Source: Flavobacteriales bacterium
GTDB lineage: Bacteria; Bacteroidota; Bacteroidia; Flavobacteriales_F; PHOS-HE28
DNA: 64,000 nucleotides
Direction: 5' to 3'
NCBI GenBank assembly: GCA_024103275.1
Contig: JAGFIV010000100.1
Coordinates: 62,001-126,000, forward strand
The position numbers were made by a program, and so were the translations under genes. Under the pieces are notes generated by a model. It made no database searches and was not told the DNA's origin. It saw only the letters and a program-made list of their open reading frames with translations. Below are positions 9,043 to 17,131 of this stretch, piece after piece (the stretch's first letter is position 1; the number at the start of each line of letters is the position of its first letter).

Positions 9043-10480
9043 CTATTCGCAGAGCACCTTCACCACGCCCAATGTTCCCTTGCTTCCCAGCACTTTCACC
9101 ATATGGAGCCCCGCGGGCAATCCCGCGCGCTCCAAGGTGTAGGTGGGGCCGAGCAGCCCGCCCGCCGCCCGCCGCACCACACGGCCCAAGGCATCGCGCC
9201 AGATCACGCCTTCCGGACGGGCGGGGCCATTGAACACCAAGGCTGCACGATCGATCATGGGATTCGGCCTTATTCCGACCAAGGCCAGGGGGACAGCCCT
9301 GTGTCCGAGGCCGGTGGCCATGGGCGGACTATCGATGTACCGCTTGCACGGGGCTGGAAAGCCCCCCGGTATGGGCATATCCGGGATGGAATAATACGTC
9401 CAGCCGAAGATCAGGTCTGGATTCGGAATCGTGGCCTCCAGCAAATGCTGAAAGCCGGGTGCCCCATTTGCAGGATTGGTGGGGCGGCGGATCAAGGGCT
9501 TCCCATAGGGCGTAGTGGCAAATTGATTCCCGTACCGGTTATCATATCGCAGGGTATCGCCGGAGACGCCATTGGTCAGCACACGGGATGAGGGGATCAG
9601 GCTGTCCGGGGGGGCGTCGAGGTCATATTGAATGAACCAGGAATTGTTGGTGACGGATGACATACATGTACCGGCCGCTGAGGTCAAAATCCACCCCCTG
9701 CAGCAGGGCTTGCAAAGATCCGCTTGGTATGTTCATGCCATAACAATAAATCGCCCCGATGTCCGCCATGAACTGCAGTGCACCGGTTTGACTGTTGAAA
9801 TGGAAGAGCTCCACCTTGCTGGTGTTGATGGAGGGGCCGTTCTTGACGGCCGCAACGATGTCGCCTTGGAAATTGAAGTTCAACTGTCCGTACCAGTCAA
9901 TGTTTTCCTTCGGGGAGACGTCGGCCAGGTAGCTGGTCCCTTGGTGTGAAACAACCGGTGTGGTGTCCAACCCCTCCGCGGTAAAGTGGAAGGCCCGGAA
10001 GGCATCACCCTCCTCATCATGCTGGAGGACCCAATAGCCCGTTGAGGCGGAATCCGTGGTGGCCGTAAGTTTCGCGGTGACGTTCTCCAGGTACCAGGTG
10101 GTGCCGCCCACCACGATGCCGGCCCCATTGTTCGCATCCGTGTCCACTTGGACAAATCCGGCACGGGAACCGGGTGGTCGTTCATTGATGAAAACCCCGT
10201 ATCGGCCCTCATCTCCCTGCCATGGCAGGATGAGGTAATTGGCGGCGGGCACATTCCAGCCCAAGGCGGCCGGGGTGCCTCCCTCCAGGGTCTCGAACAG
10301 GGCATTGCGGATGCCATGGTCATCGGCGCGCAATACGAATTGACCGGAGGTGTCACTGATGCATGCGTTGCGAAGCGATACGGTGTCCGCCATGGCGATG
10401 TACACGATGGTGTCCGGAGTGAAGTGCAGCCATACTCCAGGGGCAAAGACCCAGTTGGAGTTCCGAACTTGTGCATGCAA
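9043..10480 (-). pseudogene. Frameshifted T9SS cargo protein between ssb and mutY
   Basis: Two overlapping frames form one broken gene. The upstream frame (10480 to about 9660) holds a beta-propeller-like secreted domain that reaches DLSGRYMY. The other frame continues it with SSVTNNSWFIQYDL and ends with a T9SS type A sorting domain (IRPNPMIDRAAL, LPAGLHMVKVL). The two frames differ by one base near 9660-9665. A signal peptide-like stretch (FRSLLPVTCLL...LHAQ) can be read in frame upstream to about 10540 but lacks an ATG, so the N-terminus may be eroded as well. The gene interrupts the ssb-mutY neighbourhood and is more AT-rich than its flanks. A sequencing error could also explain the frameshift. 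Confidence 0.65.
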
Positions 10481-10542
10481 AGGGACCGATGCTGACGTCA
10501 GGAGGCAGGTGACTGGCAGCAGAGACCGAAACCAAGAATGCC

Positions 10543-10911
10543 TTAACTATAGAAGCATGTCAGTCTGAATGTTGGCGGTTTGCCCTGCGTGTTGAGCCGG
10601 ACGGAGTACCCGTTCCCATCACAGTAGATGGAGGGGTTGGTCTGGTTGAACAGTCCCAAATTGGCGCAATTCCAGGAATAGAGCGGCGTGCCTGCCGATG
10701 CGGGAAAGTAGAAGTCGAGCTGGTACAGGACTTTTCCGGAAGGTGGTGTTATCGATTGCGGCGAGGTGGTGTCATCCATTACTACAGGAGATCCCGGACC
10801 GGCGGGGGTAAGAAGGCAACTCGTAGGATACAAGGTATGATTTCTACCGTACAAGGACGATCTGTACAAAAGGGGGAGCAGCCACTCGAAGACAAATGGA
10901 GAATGGATCAC
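10543..10911 (-). CDS. Unrecognised 122-residue ORF
   Basis: An ORF between mutY and the frameshifted T9SS gene, on the same strand. The N-terminus (MIHSPFVFEWLLPLLYRSSLYG) looks weakly like the HSPFV entry segment of some methyltransferases, but the rest (DDTTSPQSITPPSGKVLYQLDFYFPAS) does not follow that family. Composition is clearly more AT-rich than the neighbouring genes. It may be a remnant, a fragment of a secreted protein, or not coding. No function is assigned. Confidence 0.25.
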   Translation of the reverse strand: MIHSPFVFEWLLPLLYRSSLYGRNHTLYPTSCLLTPAGPGSPVVMDDTTSPQSITPPSGKVLYQLDFYFPASAGTPLYSWNCANLGLFNQTNPSIYCDGNGYSVRLNTQGKPPTFRLTCFYS

Positions 10912-10965
10912 GACCTTGAAGAAGCCGCAACAATTCCCCGGACATCAGTATAAAGAGGTTCAGCG

Positions 10966-12045
10966 CTACCCGGAATTTCGAGGAATGGCTGATTCGCTTT
11001 CCAACAACCTGATCCACCGTTCGATCAACCGAGGCACGGCGGATGCCTTCAGCTTCTTCAGCGGAACCAGTTCCCATTCCCCCTGTGGCGTGAACGCTTC
11101 AGGCGGAGCCACCGACCAGAACACGGCACGGATCACCTGATGGCTCAGTAGATGCCGGGGGGCCCCTTGTTTGCGGCAAATGCTCCATCCAGGCCCGAAG
11201 GCTTTGCCCAGCGCCATACTTAGACCGCGCTTTGTCAGGGGCTTTTCACTCTCGATCAGCGGAAGCTCGTACAACCCCTGCCAGATGTCCTTGCCGGTGC
11301 GCTGCCGCATATACAGGGCGCTGCCAACGGCGATGTGCAGGTAGTTGAAGTAGCGGTCGCGGGTCTTTGTCTTCCCTCGCTTCACCGGCAGGCTTGAGGC
11401 CTTTCCCGTGGCAAGGGCGATACACTTTTCCTGCAGCGGGCAATGAGGACAGTCCGGGCTTTTCGGTGTGCAGACCGTGGCCCCCAGTTCCATCACCGCC
11501 TGGTTGTGGTCGCCGGGCTGGGCCGGGTCGATCAGTTCCATGGCCAGGGCCTTGAACTGCTTCCGGCCAGCCGTGGAGTCAATGGGCGTGTCGATCCCGG
11601 CGAAGCGGGCCAGCACGCGGTACACGTTGCCGTCCACCACCGCCTCCGCCTTGCCGAAACAGATGGAGGCGATGGCACTGGCGGTGTAGTCGCCCACGCC
11701 CTTCAGCCGATGGAGTTCCTGGAAGTTGTCCGGGAATATTCCGCCGTGCTCCTGCATCACCTGCCGCGCCGCTGCCAGCAGGTTGCGTGCCCGGCTATAG
11801 TAGCCCAGGCCCTGCCACAGCTTCAGTACCTCGTGCTCCCCCGCGGCGGCCAGCCGGGCCACCGTGGGCCAGCGGTCCACGAAGCGCTCATAGTAGGCCA
11901 GTCCTTGGTCCACGCGGGTCTGTTGCAAGATCACCTCGCTGAGCCAGATCCGGTACGGGTCGCGGGTTTGGCGCCACGGCAAGGGGCGCTGGTGTTCCCG
12001 GTACCAGGGCCGGAGCTGTCGGCTGAACCACGAAGCACTTGGCAT
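10966..12045 (-). CDS. mutY: A/G-specific adenine DNA glycosylase MutY
   Basis: 359 residues. MutY removes adenine opposite 8-oxoguanine. The sequence has the N-terminal catalytic region (LSEVILQQTRVDQGLAYYERF), the helix-hairpin-helix (LKGVGDYTASAIASI), the catalytic Asp in VVDGNVYRV, and the iron-sulfur Cys array C-x6-C-x2-C-x5-C (CTPKSPDCPHCPLQEKC). The C-terminal NUDIX-like domain follows from about residue 230. It is divergent from the HU gene. A CATCTTTG element ends 7 nt before the ATG, and the intergenic gap to HU is 72 nt and carries both promoters. Confidence 0.95.
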   Translation of the reverse strand: MPSASWFSRQLRPWYREHQRPLPWRQTRDPYRIWLSEVILQQTRVDQGLAYYERFVDRWPTVARLAAAGEHEVLKLWQGLGYYSRARNLLAAARQVMQEHGGIFPDNFQELHRLKGVGDYTASAIASICFGKAEAVVDGNVYRVLARFAGIDTPIDSTAGRKQFKALAMELIDPAQPGDHNQAVMELGATVCTPKSPDCPHCPLQEKCIALATGKASSLPVKRGKTKTRDRYFNYLHIAVGSALYMRQRTGKDIWQGLYELPLIESEKPLTKRGLSMALGKAFGPGWSICRKQGAPRHLLSHQVIRAVFWSVAPPEAFTPQGEWELVPLKKLKASAVPRLIERWIRLLESESAIPRNSG

Positions 12046-12084
12046 ACAGGGACAAAGATGCGAAGGAGGTAACGGTTAAAGCAC

Positions 12085-12092
12085 TATCTTCG
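12085..12092 (+). promoter_or_regulatory. -7 promoter element of the HU-TPR-rng operon
   Basis: TATCTTCG followed by CAGCCCC. It ends 25 nt before the HU start codon at 12118, so this operon would have a leader of about 20 nt, longer than most genes in the window. Confidence 0.5.
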
Positions 12093-12117
12093 CAGCCCCA
12101 AAAACGAAAGCCGGTAC

Positions 12118-12411
12118 ATGACGAAGGCGGAATTGGTCATCAGCATCAGCAAGCGGACAGGCATCGAACGCGCGGTGGTCCTGGCCACGGTGGAGGCGTT
12201 CATGGATGAAGTGAAGAACAACCTGTCCAAGGGCGAGGACGTGCACCTGCGCGGGTTCGGCAGCTTCCTGGTGAAGCACCGGGCCCAAAAGACGGGGCGC
12301 ATCCTCAAGGACAACACCCCCATCATCATCCCGGCGCACAACATTCCCTCCTTCAAGCCCGCCGACGTGTTCGTGGACAAGGTGAAGGAAGGGACCAAGG
12401 ACAAGGTCTGA
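12118..12411 (+). CDS. hup: HU/IHF family DNA-binding protein
   Basis: 97 residues, the usual HU length. The dimerisation helices (MTKAELVISISKRTGI) are followed by the beta-arm region with LRGFGSFLVKHRAQKTGRI and a DNA-contacting tip near IIIPAHNIPSFKPA, where HU usually has R-NP. It is a nucleoid protein that bends DNA. It is first in an operon and its TGA overlaps the next ATG by one base (TGATG). HU next to mutY and RNase G is the arrangement known from flavobacteria. Confidence 0.93.
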   Translation: MTKAELVISISKRTGIERAVVLATVEAFMDEVKNNLSKGEDVHLRGFGSFLVKHRAQKTGRILKDNTPIIIPAHNIPSFKPADVFVDKVKEGTKDKV

Positions 12412-12941
12412 TGGCATTGGGTCGCCAACACTGGATGATGGTCGCCGCCGCCGCCGTGGTGACGGGCCTGCTGCTGTTGGCGCCGCGCACCCCGGCCGGG
12501 CAGGCTGAAAAGAACAGGGCGGAGGCGCAGGCCAAGGCCGGTGAGGCAGGCCACGAGCACGACAAGCCGTCGAGCCCCGATCCGAAGGTGGCGGCCATCC
12601 TGGATGAGCTGGCCCGGGGGGGTGCCCCCATGCAGGTGATCGTCAAATTGCGCGACCTGGCCGACCAGGAGCCGGACAATGTGGAGGCGCAATACCACAT
12701 GGGGTTGTTCAGCTGGCAGACCAGCCAGTACGACAAGGCCATGGAGCGCTTCCGCAAGGTGATCGCCCTGGATCCCGAGGGATATCCGGATGCGTACGCC
12801 TACCTGGGGCAGGCCTATGCCACATTGGACAGCACGGAAGAGGCCCTGGAGGCCTTGGAGAAATACAAGACGCTGGTGACCGACACCGCCCTGATCAACG
12901 GGGCGGACCGGTTCATCGCCGAGATCAAGAACAAGGATTAA
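12411..12941 (+). CDS. TPR-repeat membrane-anchored protein
   Basis: 176 residues. One N-terminal TM helix (about 8-24) is followed by a charged Ala/Glu/Lys linker (about 28-55) and at least two tetratricopeptide repeats (about 75-165; NVEAQYHMGLFSWQTSQYDKAMERF and the DAYAYLGQAY unit). It is probably anchored in the inner membrane with the TPR part outside. It lies between HU and RNase G in the conserved operon. Its partner is unknown. Confidence 0.82.
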   Translation: MALGRQHWMMVAAAAVVTGLLLLAPRTPAGQAEKNRAEAQAKAGEAGHEHDKPSSPDPKVAAILDELARGGAPMQVIVKLRDLADQEPDNVEAQYHMGLFSWQTSQYDKAMERFRKVIALDPEGYPDAYAYLGQAYATLDSTEEALEALEKYKTLVTDTALINGADRFIAEIKNKD

Positions 12942-12954
12942 CACCTGAGAGCAC

Positions 12955-13050
12955 ATGCCTTGCGGTAAGAAGAGGAAACGCCATAAGATGGCCACGCACA
13001 AGCGGAAGAAGCGCTTGCGCAAGAACCGTCACAAGAAGAAGAACCGGTAG
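12955..13050 (+). CDS. 31-residue very basic protein, AURKAIP1/COX24-type
   Basis: A 96-nt gene, MPCGKKRKRHKMATHKRKKR followed by a further Lys/Arg/Asn-rich tail. It starts 13 nt after the TPR gene and lies before RNase G. The spacing of GKKRKRHKMATHKRKKR is the conserved core of the small Bacteroidota proteins annotated as AURKAIP1/COX24 domain (PF08213, mitochondrial small ribosomal subunit mS38 homologues). More than half of its residues are Lys, Arg or His. A role on the ribosome is inferred from the family. Confidence 0.85.
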   Translation: MPCGKKRKRHKMATHKRKKRLRKNRHKKKNR

Positions 13051-13149
13051 GCACCCGGCCATGGGTGTGCCGTGCCTGCGCGTGTTGCGGGTGCGGGACG
13101 ATGCGCGCAGGCGTACGTGCCCGGCCGTTGCCCTTAGCTTCTTTTTTCC

Positions 13150-14700
13150 GTGGGCGTCGATTTGATCATACGGTCCAAGGAGGGCGCGTCCGCCATTGCC
13201 GTGGTGCGCGACAAGCTCCTGATGGAGCTGCACCGCGAGCGCAGCGAGCGCGGCTTTGCCGTGGGCGACGTGTACCTGGCCAAGGTGCGCAAGGTGGCCC
13301 CGGGCCTGAATGCGGCCTTCGTGGAGGTGGGGCATGAGAAGGATGCCTTCCTGCACTACTACGACCTTGGGCCGCAGTACCGCAACAGCTACAAGTTCGC
13401 CAAGGGGGCCGTCAGCGGCACGGTGAAATCATCCCTGCTGGACGACTGGCGGCTGGACCCCGATATCACCAAGGAGGGCAAGCTGCCGGATGTGGTGAGC
13501 GCCAGCCAGAGCATCCTGGTGCAGATCGCCAAGGAACCCATCAGCACCAAGGGGCCGCGCCTCACCGCCGAGGTCACCCTGCCGGGGCGCTACATGGTGC
13601 TGGTCCCCTTCATCAACAAGGTGAGCATCAGCAGCCGGATCACCGATGAAACCGAACGCAAGCGGCTGAAGGCGTTGATGCAGGGCATCCGCCCGAAGAA
13701 CTTCGGGATCATCATCCGCACCAACGCCGAGGGGCGGTCCACCGAGGACCTGGAGGCCGACCTGAAGTCGCTGCTGCAACGCTGGGACCAGATCTTCCGC
13801 AACCTGCGCAACGCCATCCCGCCCAAAAAGGTGCTGGGTGAGGTGGACCGCACCAGTGCGGTGCTGCGCGACGTGCTCAACAAGGAGTTCACCAGCATCG
13901 TGGTGGACGACGAGCTGGTGTATGAGGAGGTGCGCGACACCTTGGGCAAGATCGCACCCGACCGCGTGGGCATCGTCAAGTTGTACAAAGGCAAGCTCGA
14001 CATCTTCGACAATTATGGGGTCAATAAACAGATCAAGCAGGCCTTCGGCCGGCAGGTGCTGCTGCCCAGCGGGGCCTACCTGATCGTGGAGAAGACCGAG
14101 GCCATGCACGTGATCGATGTGAACAGCGGCAGCCGCAAGGGCGGGCGCAGCGACCAGGAGGAGAACGCGCTGGCGATCAACCTGGAGGCGGCCAAGGAGA
14201 TCGCCCGCCTGCTGCGCCTGCGCGACATGGGCGGCATCGTGGCCATCGACTTCATCGACCTGTATGAGCCCGAGAACCGCCGCACCCTCCACAAGGCGCT
14301 CAAGGACGCCATGGAGGATGACAAGGCCAAGCACAACGTGCTTCCGCCCAGCAAGTTCGGCGTCATCGAGCTCACCCGCCAGCGGGTGCGCCCCGAAACG
14401 GAGATCGACACCAGCGAGGCCTGCCCCACCTGTGGCGGCACCGGTGAGGTGAGCGCCCCCGTGCTCATCGTGGACGAGATCGAGAACGCACTCAACTACC
14501 TGCTCTCCGAGAAGGACATGAGCGGCGTCAGCCTGCATGTCCACCCCTTTGTGGCCGCCTACTTCACCAAGGGCCTGCCCAACATCCAATGGAAGTGGTG
14601 GTGGCGCTGGAAGAAATGGGTGAAGGTGGTGCCCCAGGGTTCCAGCCGCTACCTGGAGTTCCACATCCTGGATAGCGCCGGGAAGGAATTGGCGGTGTGA
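13150..14700 (+). CDS. rng: Ribonuclease G/E family endoribonuclease
   Basis: 516 residues with a GTG start. Order: S1-like RNA-binding domain (about 35-130, with VGDVYLAKVRKVAPGLNAAFVEVG), RNase H-like and 5'-sensor regions, and the DNase I-like catalytic core with Mg2+-binding Asp323 (HVIDVNSGS) and Asp367 (AIDFIDL). A Zn-link follows, C425-P-T-C428 in EACPTCGGTG. The short C-terminus makes it RNase G-like, with no degradosome scaffold. It processes rRNA and mRNA. TAGCTTCT at 13135-13142 could drive separate transcription within the operon. It ends 7 nt before the GTG. Confidence 0.94.
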   Translation: MGVDLIIRSKEGASAIAVVRDKLLMELHRERSERGFAVGDVYLAKVRKVAPGLNAAFVEVGHEKDAFLHYYDLGPQYRNSYKFAKGAVSGTVKSSLLDDWRLDPDITKEGKLPDVVSASQSILVQIAKEPISTKGPRLTAEVTLPGRYMVLVPFINKVSISSRITDETERKRLKALMQGIRPKNFGIIIRTNAEGRSTEDLEADLKSLLQRWDQIFRNLRNAIPPKKVLGEVDRTSAVLRDVLNKEFTSIVVDDELVYEEVRDTLGKIAPDRVGIVKLYKGKLDIFDNYGVNKQIKQAFGRQVLLPSGAYLIVEKTEAMHVIDVNSGSRKGGRSDQEENALAINLEAAKEIARLLRLRDMGGIVAIDFIDLYEPENRRTLHKALKDAMEDDKAKHNVLPPSKFGVIELTRQRVRPETEIDTSEACPTCGGTGEVSAPVLIVDEIENALNYLLSEKDMSGVSLHVHPFVAAYFTKGLPNIQWKWWWRWKKWVKVVPQGSSRYLEFHILDSAGKELAV

Positions 14701-14709
14701 TGAGTTGTT

Positions 14710-14725
14710 GAACCAAGTTTGGTTC
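14710..14725. repeat. 16-bp palindrome after rng
   Basis: GAACCAA-GT-TTGGTTC, perfect 7-bp arms, preceded by TTGTT. It is 10 nt past the rng stop and 94 nt past the hepT end, between convergent genes. It has no T-run, so it is a weak terminator at best or a protein-binding site. Confidence 0.4.
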
Positions 14726-14818
14726 CCGGTACCTGCATTTTCGAGTGGGGTTGAACGCCGATCCTCCGCTTGCCGGATAGTCAAAAATCCGTCAATGGAA
14801 GGACGGCAAGCGCCATGA

Positions 14819-15154
14819 TCACCCCAGCAATTTGTCCAGCTCGGCCACAAGTGGCGGTACGTACTTCCGGGCTATCCGCCAAAGTGTTTCGTCATCCACC
14901 CGGCGATAGTCATGGACGATTCGGTGGCGTAGTCCTGCGATCTTAAACCAATCGATCTGGGGGTTCAGCTCCTTGAAGCTGTCGCTGACCTGTTAGGCGG
15001 CTTCACCCACCACTTGGAGATTGTATGCCACTGCGTCACGCAACAAGCGGCCCCCCATGAAATCATCATGTTCCTTGCCAGCGAGGTAGGTGAGCACCTG
15101 GGTCGCGAATTCCCGCATGTCCAGCAGGTATCCGTGGTCCTTGGGTTCAGACAT
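14819..15154 (-). pseudogene. hepT: HepT-type toxin with in-frame stop at codon 54
   Basis: The 111-codon frame matches HepT/DUF86 in length and motifs: an N-terminal helix (YLLDMREFA), AVAYNLQVVGEAA, then after the break LNPQIDWFKIAGLRHRIVHDYRRVD, which carries the RNase motif R-x4-H-x-Y (RHRIVHDY). Codon 54 (14993-14995) is TAA where the family has Asn or Lys in GEAA-N/K-L/VS. A single base change would make the break. The start overlaps the mntA stop by 8 nt, the usual MntA-HepT order. As read, only the first 53 residues would be made, without the catalytic motif. It was too interrupted to be a single long frame. Confidence 0.8.
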
Positions 15155-15437
15155 AATGCAGGTCCGGTTCAATGGTCTTCATATACCACGGCCTGACCGC
15201 CCTGCGCACCACCAGGTCCACGTTCCGTTTGAGAAGGCCCTGCAACTCCTCGGCCAACTCGAGGAAGTCGTAGTCCTTGGACGTGTCAAACTCCACCATG
15301 ATGTCCACATCGCTCTCCTCACCCTCCTCCCCGCGTGCCGTGGACCCGAAGATGGCCATGGAGGTCAGGGCGTGCTTGGCGAAAAGCCGGTTCCTTTCTC
15401 CGCGCAAGGTCGATAGGATCTCTTGAAGGGTACCCAT
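15147..15437 (-). CDS. mntA: MntA-type nucleotidyltransferase antitoxin
   Basis: 96 residues from the ATG at 15437; a TTG at 15446 is also in frame. It has the minimal nucleotidyltransferase signature IFGSTARGEEGEESDVDIMVEF, with the GSxxRG and DxD metal motifs (SDVDIMV). MntA enzymes neutralise HepT by AMPylating the Tyr of its R-x4-H-x-Y motif. The downstream hepT frame is broken by a stop, so this antitoxin seems to have outlived its toxin. GAACTTTG ends 6 nt before the ATG. Confidence 0.88.
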   Translation of the reverse strand: MGTLQEILSTLRGERNRLFAKHALTSMAIFGSTARGEEGEESDVDIMVEFDTSKDYDFLELAEELQGLLKRNVDLVVRRAVRPWYMKTIEPDLHYV

Positions 15438-15499
15438 TTCCAGCAAAGTTCGGCAATGTGGGGCAGACCCGACTACTTGGATTATGTTGCCGATTGAAA

Positions 15500-15973
15500 A
15501 TGCGAAAGGAAGCTGTTCATCCCGGATTCCTCACCAAGGCCCGCGCCTGGTGCGCCCGCCAGGAGCGTTCCCAGCAGGAAGTGCGGGACAAGCTTTGCGG
15601 TTGGAAGGCCCCTGCGAAGGATATCGAGGCCATTGTGGCCCGGCTCATTGGCGAGGGATTTCTCAACGAGGCCCGCTTCGCGGAACATTTTGCCGTGAGC
15701 AAGAGCCGCCAGAAGGGCTGGGGCCGCAGGAAGATCGAACTGGCGCTGAAGGCCAAGGGCGTTTCGGACGCCTGTATCGTGGCGGGCCTGCGCGCCATCG
15801 ATGCAGGGGAGGAGGAAGAGCAGTTGCGGATCGCCGTGGCCAAGCGCTGGGAGCGGGTACAGGAGACGGATCCCTTTGCCCGCCGGGAGAAGGTGATACG
15901 CTACTTTCTGGGCAAGGGATTTGAGCGGGACAACGTAGAGCGCGCGCTCAGTACCAACGAGCTCGGGCGGTAG
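15500..15973 (+). CDS. recX: RecX family regulatory protein
   Basis: 157 residues from the ATG at 15500; the longer open frame upstream runs antisense through mntA and is not coding. Three tandem three-helix RecX modules are seen: LTKARAWCARQERSQQEVRDKL, ARLIGEGFLNEARFAEHFAVSKSRQKGWGRRKI, and a C-terminal unit ending RYFLGKGFERDNVERAL. RecX binds and limits RecA filaments. TATGTTGC lies about 9 nt before the start. It stands alone here, without recA. Confidence 0.88.
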   Translation: MRKEAVHPGFLTKARAWCARQERSQQEVRDKLCGWKAPAKDIEAIVARLIGEGFLNEARFAEHFAVSKSRQKGWGRRKIELALKAKGVSDACIVAGLRAIDAGEEEEQLRIAVAKRWERVQETDPFARREKVIRYFLGKGFERDNVERALSTNELGR

Positions 15974-16493
15974 TTTCCAATACCTCAGGGCTATCGGGTC
16001 CAATTTCTCCCGCCAGTACTGGGAATGTGCCGGAACAGCAGGCCCATCGTCCGGCGATCCTGTCCCCCCTTGTGCCCGCCGAACGGCGGGCTCAGGGCGA
16101 GGGGGCGGACCAAAGCGAGCGGCGGTCCGGGGAGCAAGGAACGCACGCTGGGCCTGCTGTTCCTACCCCTTTGCCGAAGTCATGACCGTTGATGAATTAA
16201 GACGCGATAGCCCTGGGGGAGCGGTCCTGAAGATGTGCCGGGCAACTTGGCTTCACCACGTCGGTGGCTCGTATCGCCAGCCTGCACGTGGAAGATACCT
16301 GTGGGCGCCAGGTTTCCTCCGTGTGCTTTCCGTCCGCGTGCATCAAGCAAGCAAATGCGCGGTGCAAATCAAGTGGTGCGGCACCTGGCGGCAACGCCGG
16401 GGGGCACAAGGATGGCCCTGCCCGGTTGACCTGGGGGCGACGTGGCCTGAAAGACTTCCGCTGCTTGGCACAGGCTAACGCAGGAACACCCGA
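15974..16493. other. Gene-free stretch with strong secondary structure
   Basis: About 520 nt between recX and a small convergent gene. The first part (16032-16163) is a perfect-armed inverted repeat described separately. From 16164 to 16493 there is a 98-codon plus-strand frame starting at 16182 behind a TACCCCTTTGC-like sequence, but its composition (RRDSPGGAVLK, WRQRRGAQGWP) does not look like a protein and no family is recognised. No tRNA or known RNA is seen. Confidence 0.5.
16032..16163. repeat. 132-bp inverted-repeat element with nested hairpins
   Basis: GGAACAGCAGGCCCA at 16032-16046 is the exact reverse complement of 16149-16163. Inside lie a tight hairpin CCCGCCG-AA-CGGCGGG (16075-16090), C-run/G-run pairing around it, and a second hairpin CGGACC...GGTCCG (16106-16129). 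The whole element could fold into one long branched RNA or cruciform. No transposase or target-site duplication is visible. Confidence 0.7.
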
Positions 16494-16874
16494 TCACCGC
16501 CGATTGGGTCCAACGATCTCCCCTTTTGGCCGGCCCTTCAGGAAGACGCACCGATGCTCCCGGTCGAATTCCAACCAATCACAGGGCAGGGTGGGGCCTC
16601 CGAGGAAGCTTTCCACGATGCAGAAGTCTTGCCAGTACCGCGCCCCATCCTTCTCCACGATGCCGTGCAGCCCCCGTTTCTCCCATTCTTCAATCATGCC
16701 ATCCATGCTCCTGGGGTCCATGGCCCCGGTGCGGAACAGGTGGTCGTCGTGCCAAAGCACGCCGGAGAAGCCCTGCTCATGATCCTTCTTGAACTGGGCG
16801 AAACCGCCGGGATATACGCGGTCGATGTTGGCGATCGGGATGATCAGGTCGATGAATTCACAGTGGATGGCCAT
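16494..16874 (-). CDS. Small uncharacterised cytosolic protein
   Basis: 126 residues from the ATG at 16874 (MAIHCEFIDLIIPIANIDRV). It has no signal or TM segment. The sequence is rich in Trp, Asp and His: YPGGFAQFKKDHEQGFSGVLWHDDHLFRTGAMDP, with a C-terminal part DWLEFDREHRCVFLKG. It matches the look of a recurring small bacterial family of unknown function with the opening (C/S)E(F/Y)IDIIIPI..I..VYPGG. No operon partner is evident. It is convergent to nothing and lies alone between the inverted-repeat region and the antiporter. Confidence 0.7.
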   Translation of the reverse strand: MAIHCEFIDLIIPIANIDRVYPGGFAQFKKDHEQGFSGVLWHDDHLFRTGAMDPRSMDGMIEEWEKRGLHGIVEKDGARYWQDFCIVESFLGGPTLPCDWLEFDREHRCVFLKGRPKGEIVGPNRR

Positions 16875-17131
16875 GGCTCCGGGATTATGCCGTTGGCCCG
16901 GCCAACGTAGCAAAAATGGCGGTCATTCGTTCGGGGAATTGCCGGGCCGATGACTATGGTCCGGCCTGACGCCGATGCGGTCAGGGCGGTCAGGTAGGCA
17001 GAGAAGGCTTTGTCCACACTTTCCACCCTCGCCGGATCCCCACCTCCCGCCTGGAATTGCGGGTGCGTGGCCGGCCGGTATCCGGAGGCCGTCCAGGCCG
17101 GGCTGGTAAAGATGCGGACCCGCTTTCCGGC

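Noticed and set aside
7105-9591. 828-codon plus-strand frame across gldD, gldE and ssb
   Set aside because: Antisense composition artefact; the minus-strand genes are certain.
16032-16163. Insertion sequence
   Set aside because: No transposase frame lies between the arms and no target duplication is visible.
16182-16478. 98-codon frame after the inverted repeat
   Set aside because: It has a promoter-like TACCCCTTTGC upstream but an implausible protein composition and no recognised motif.
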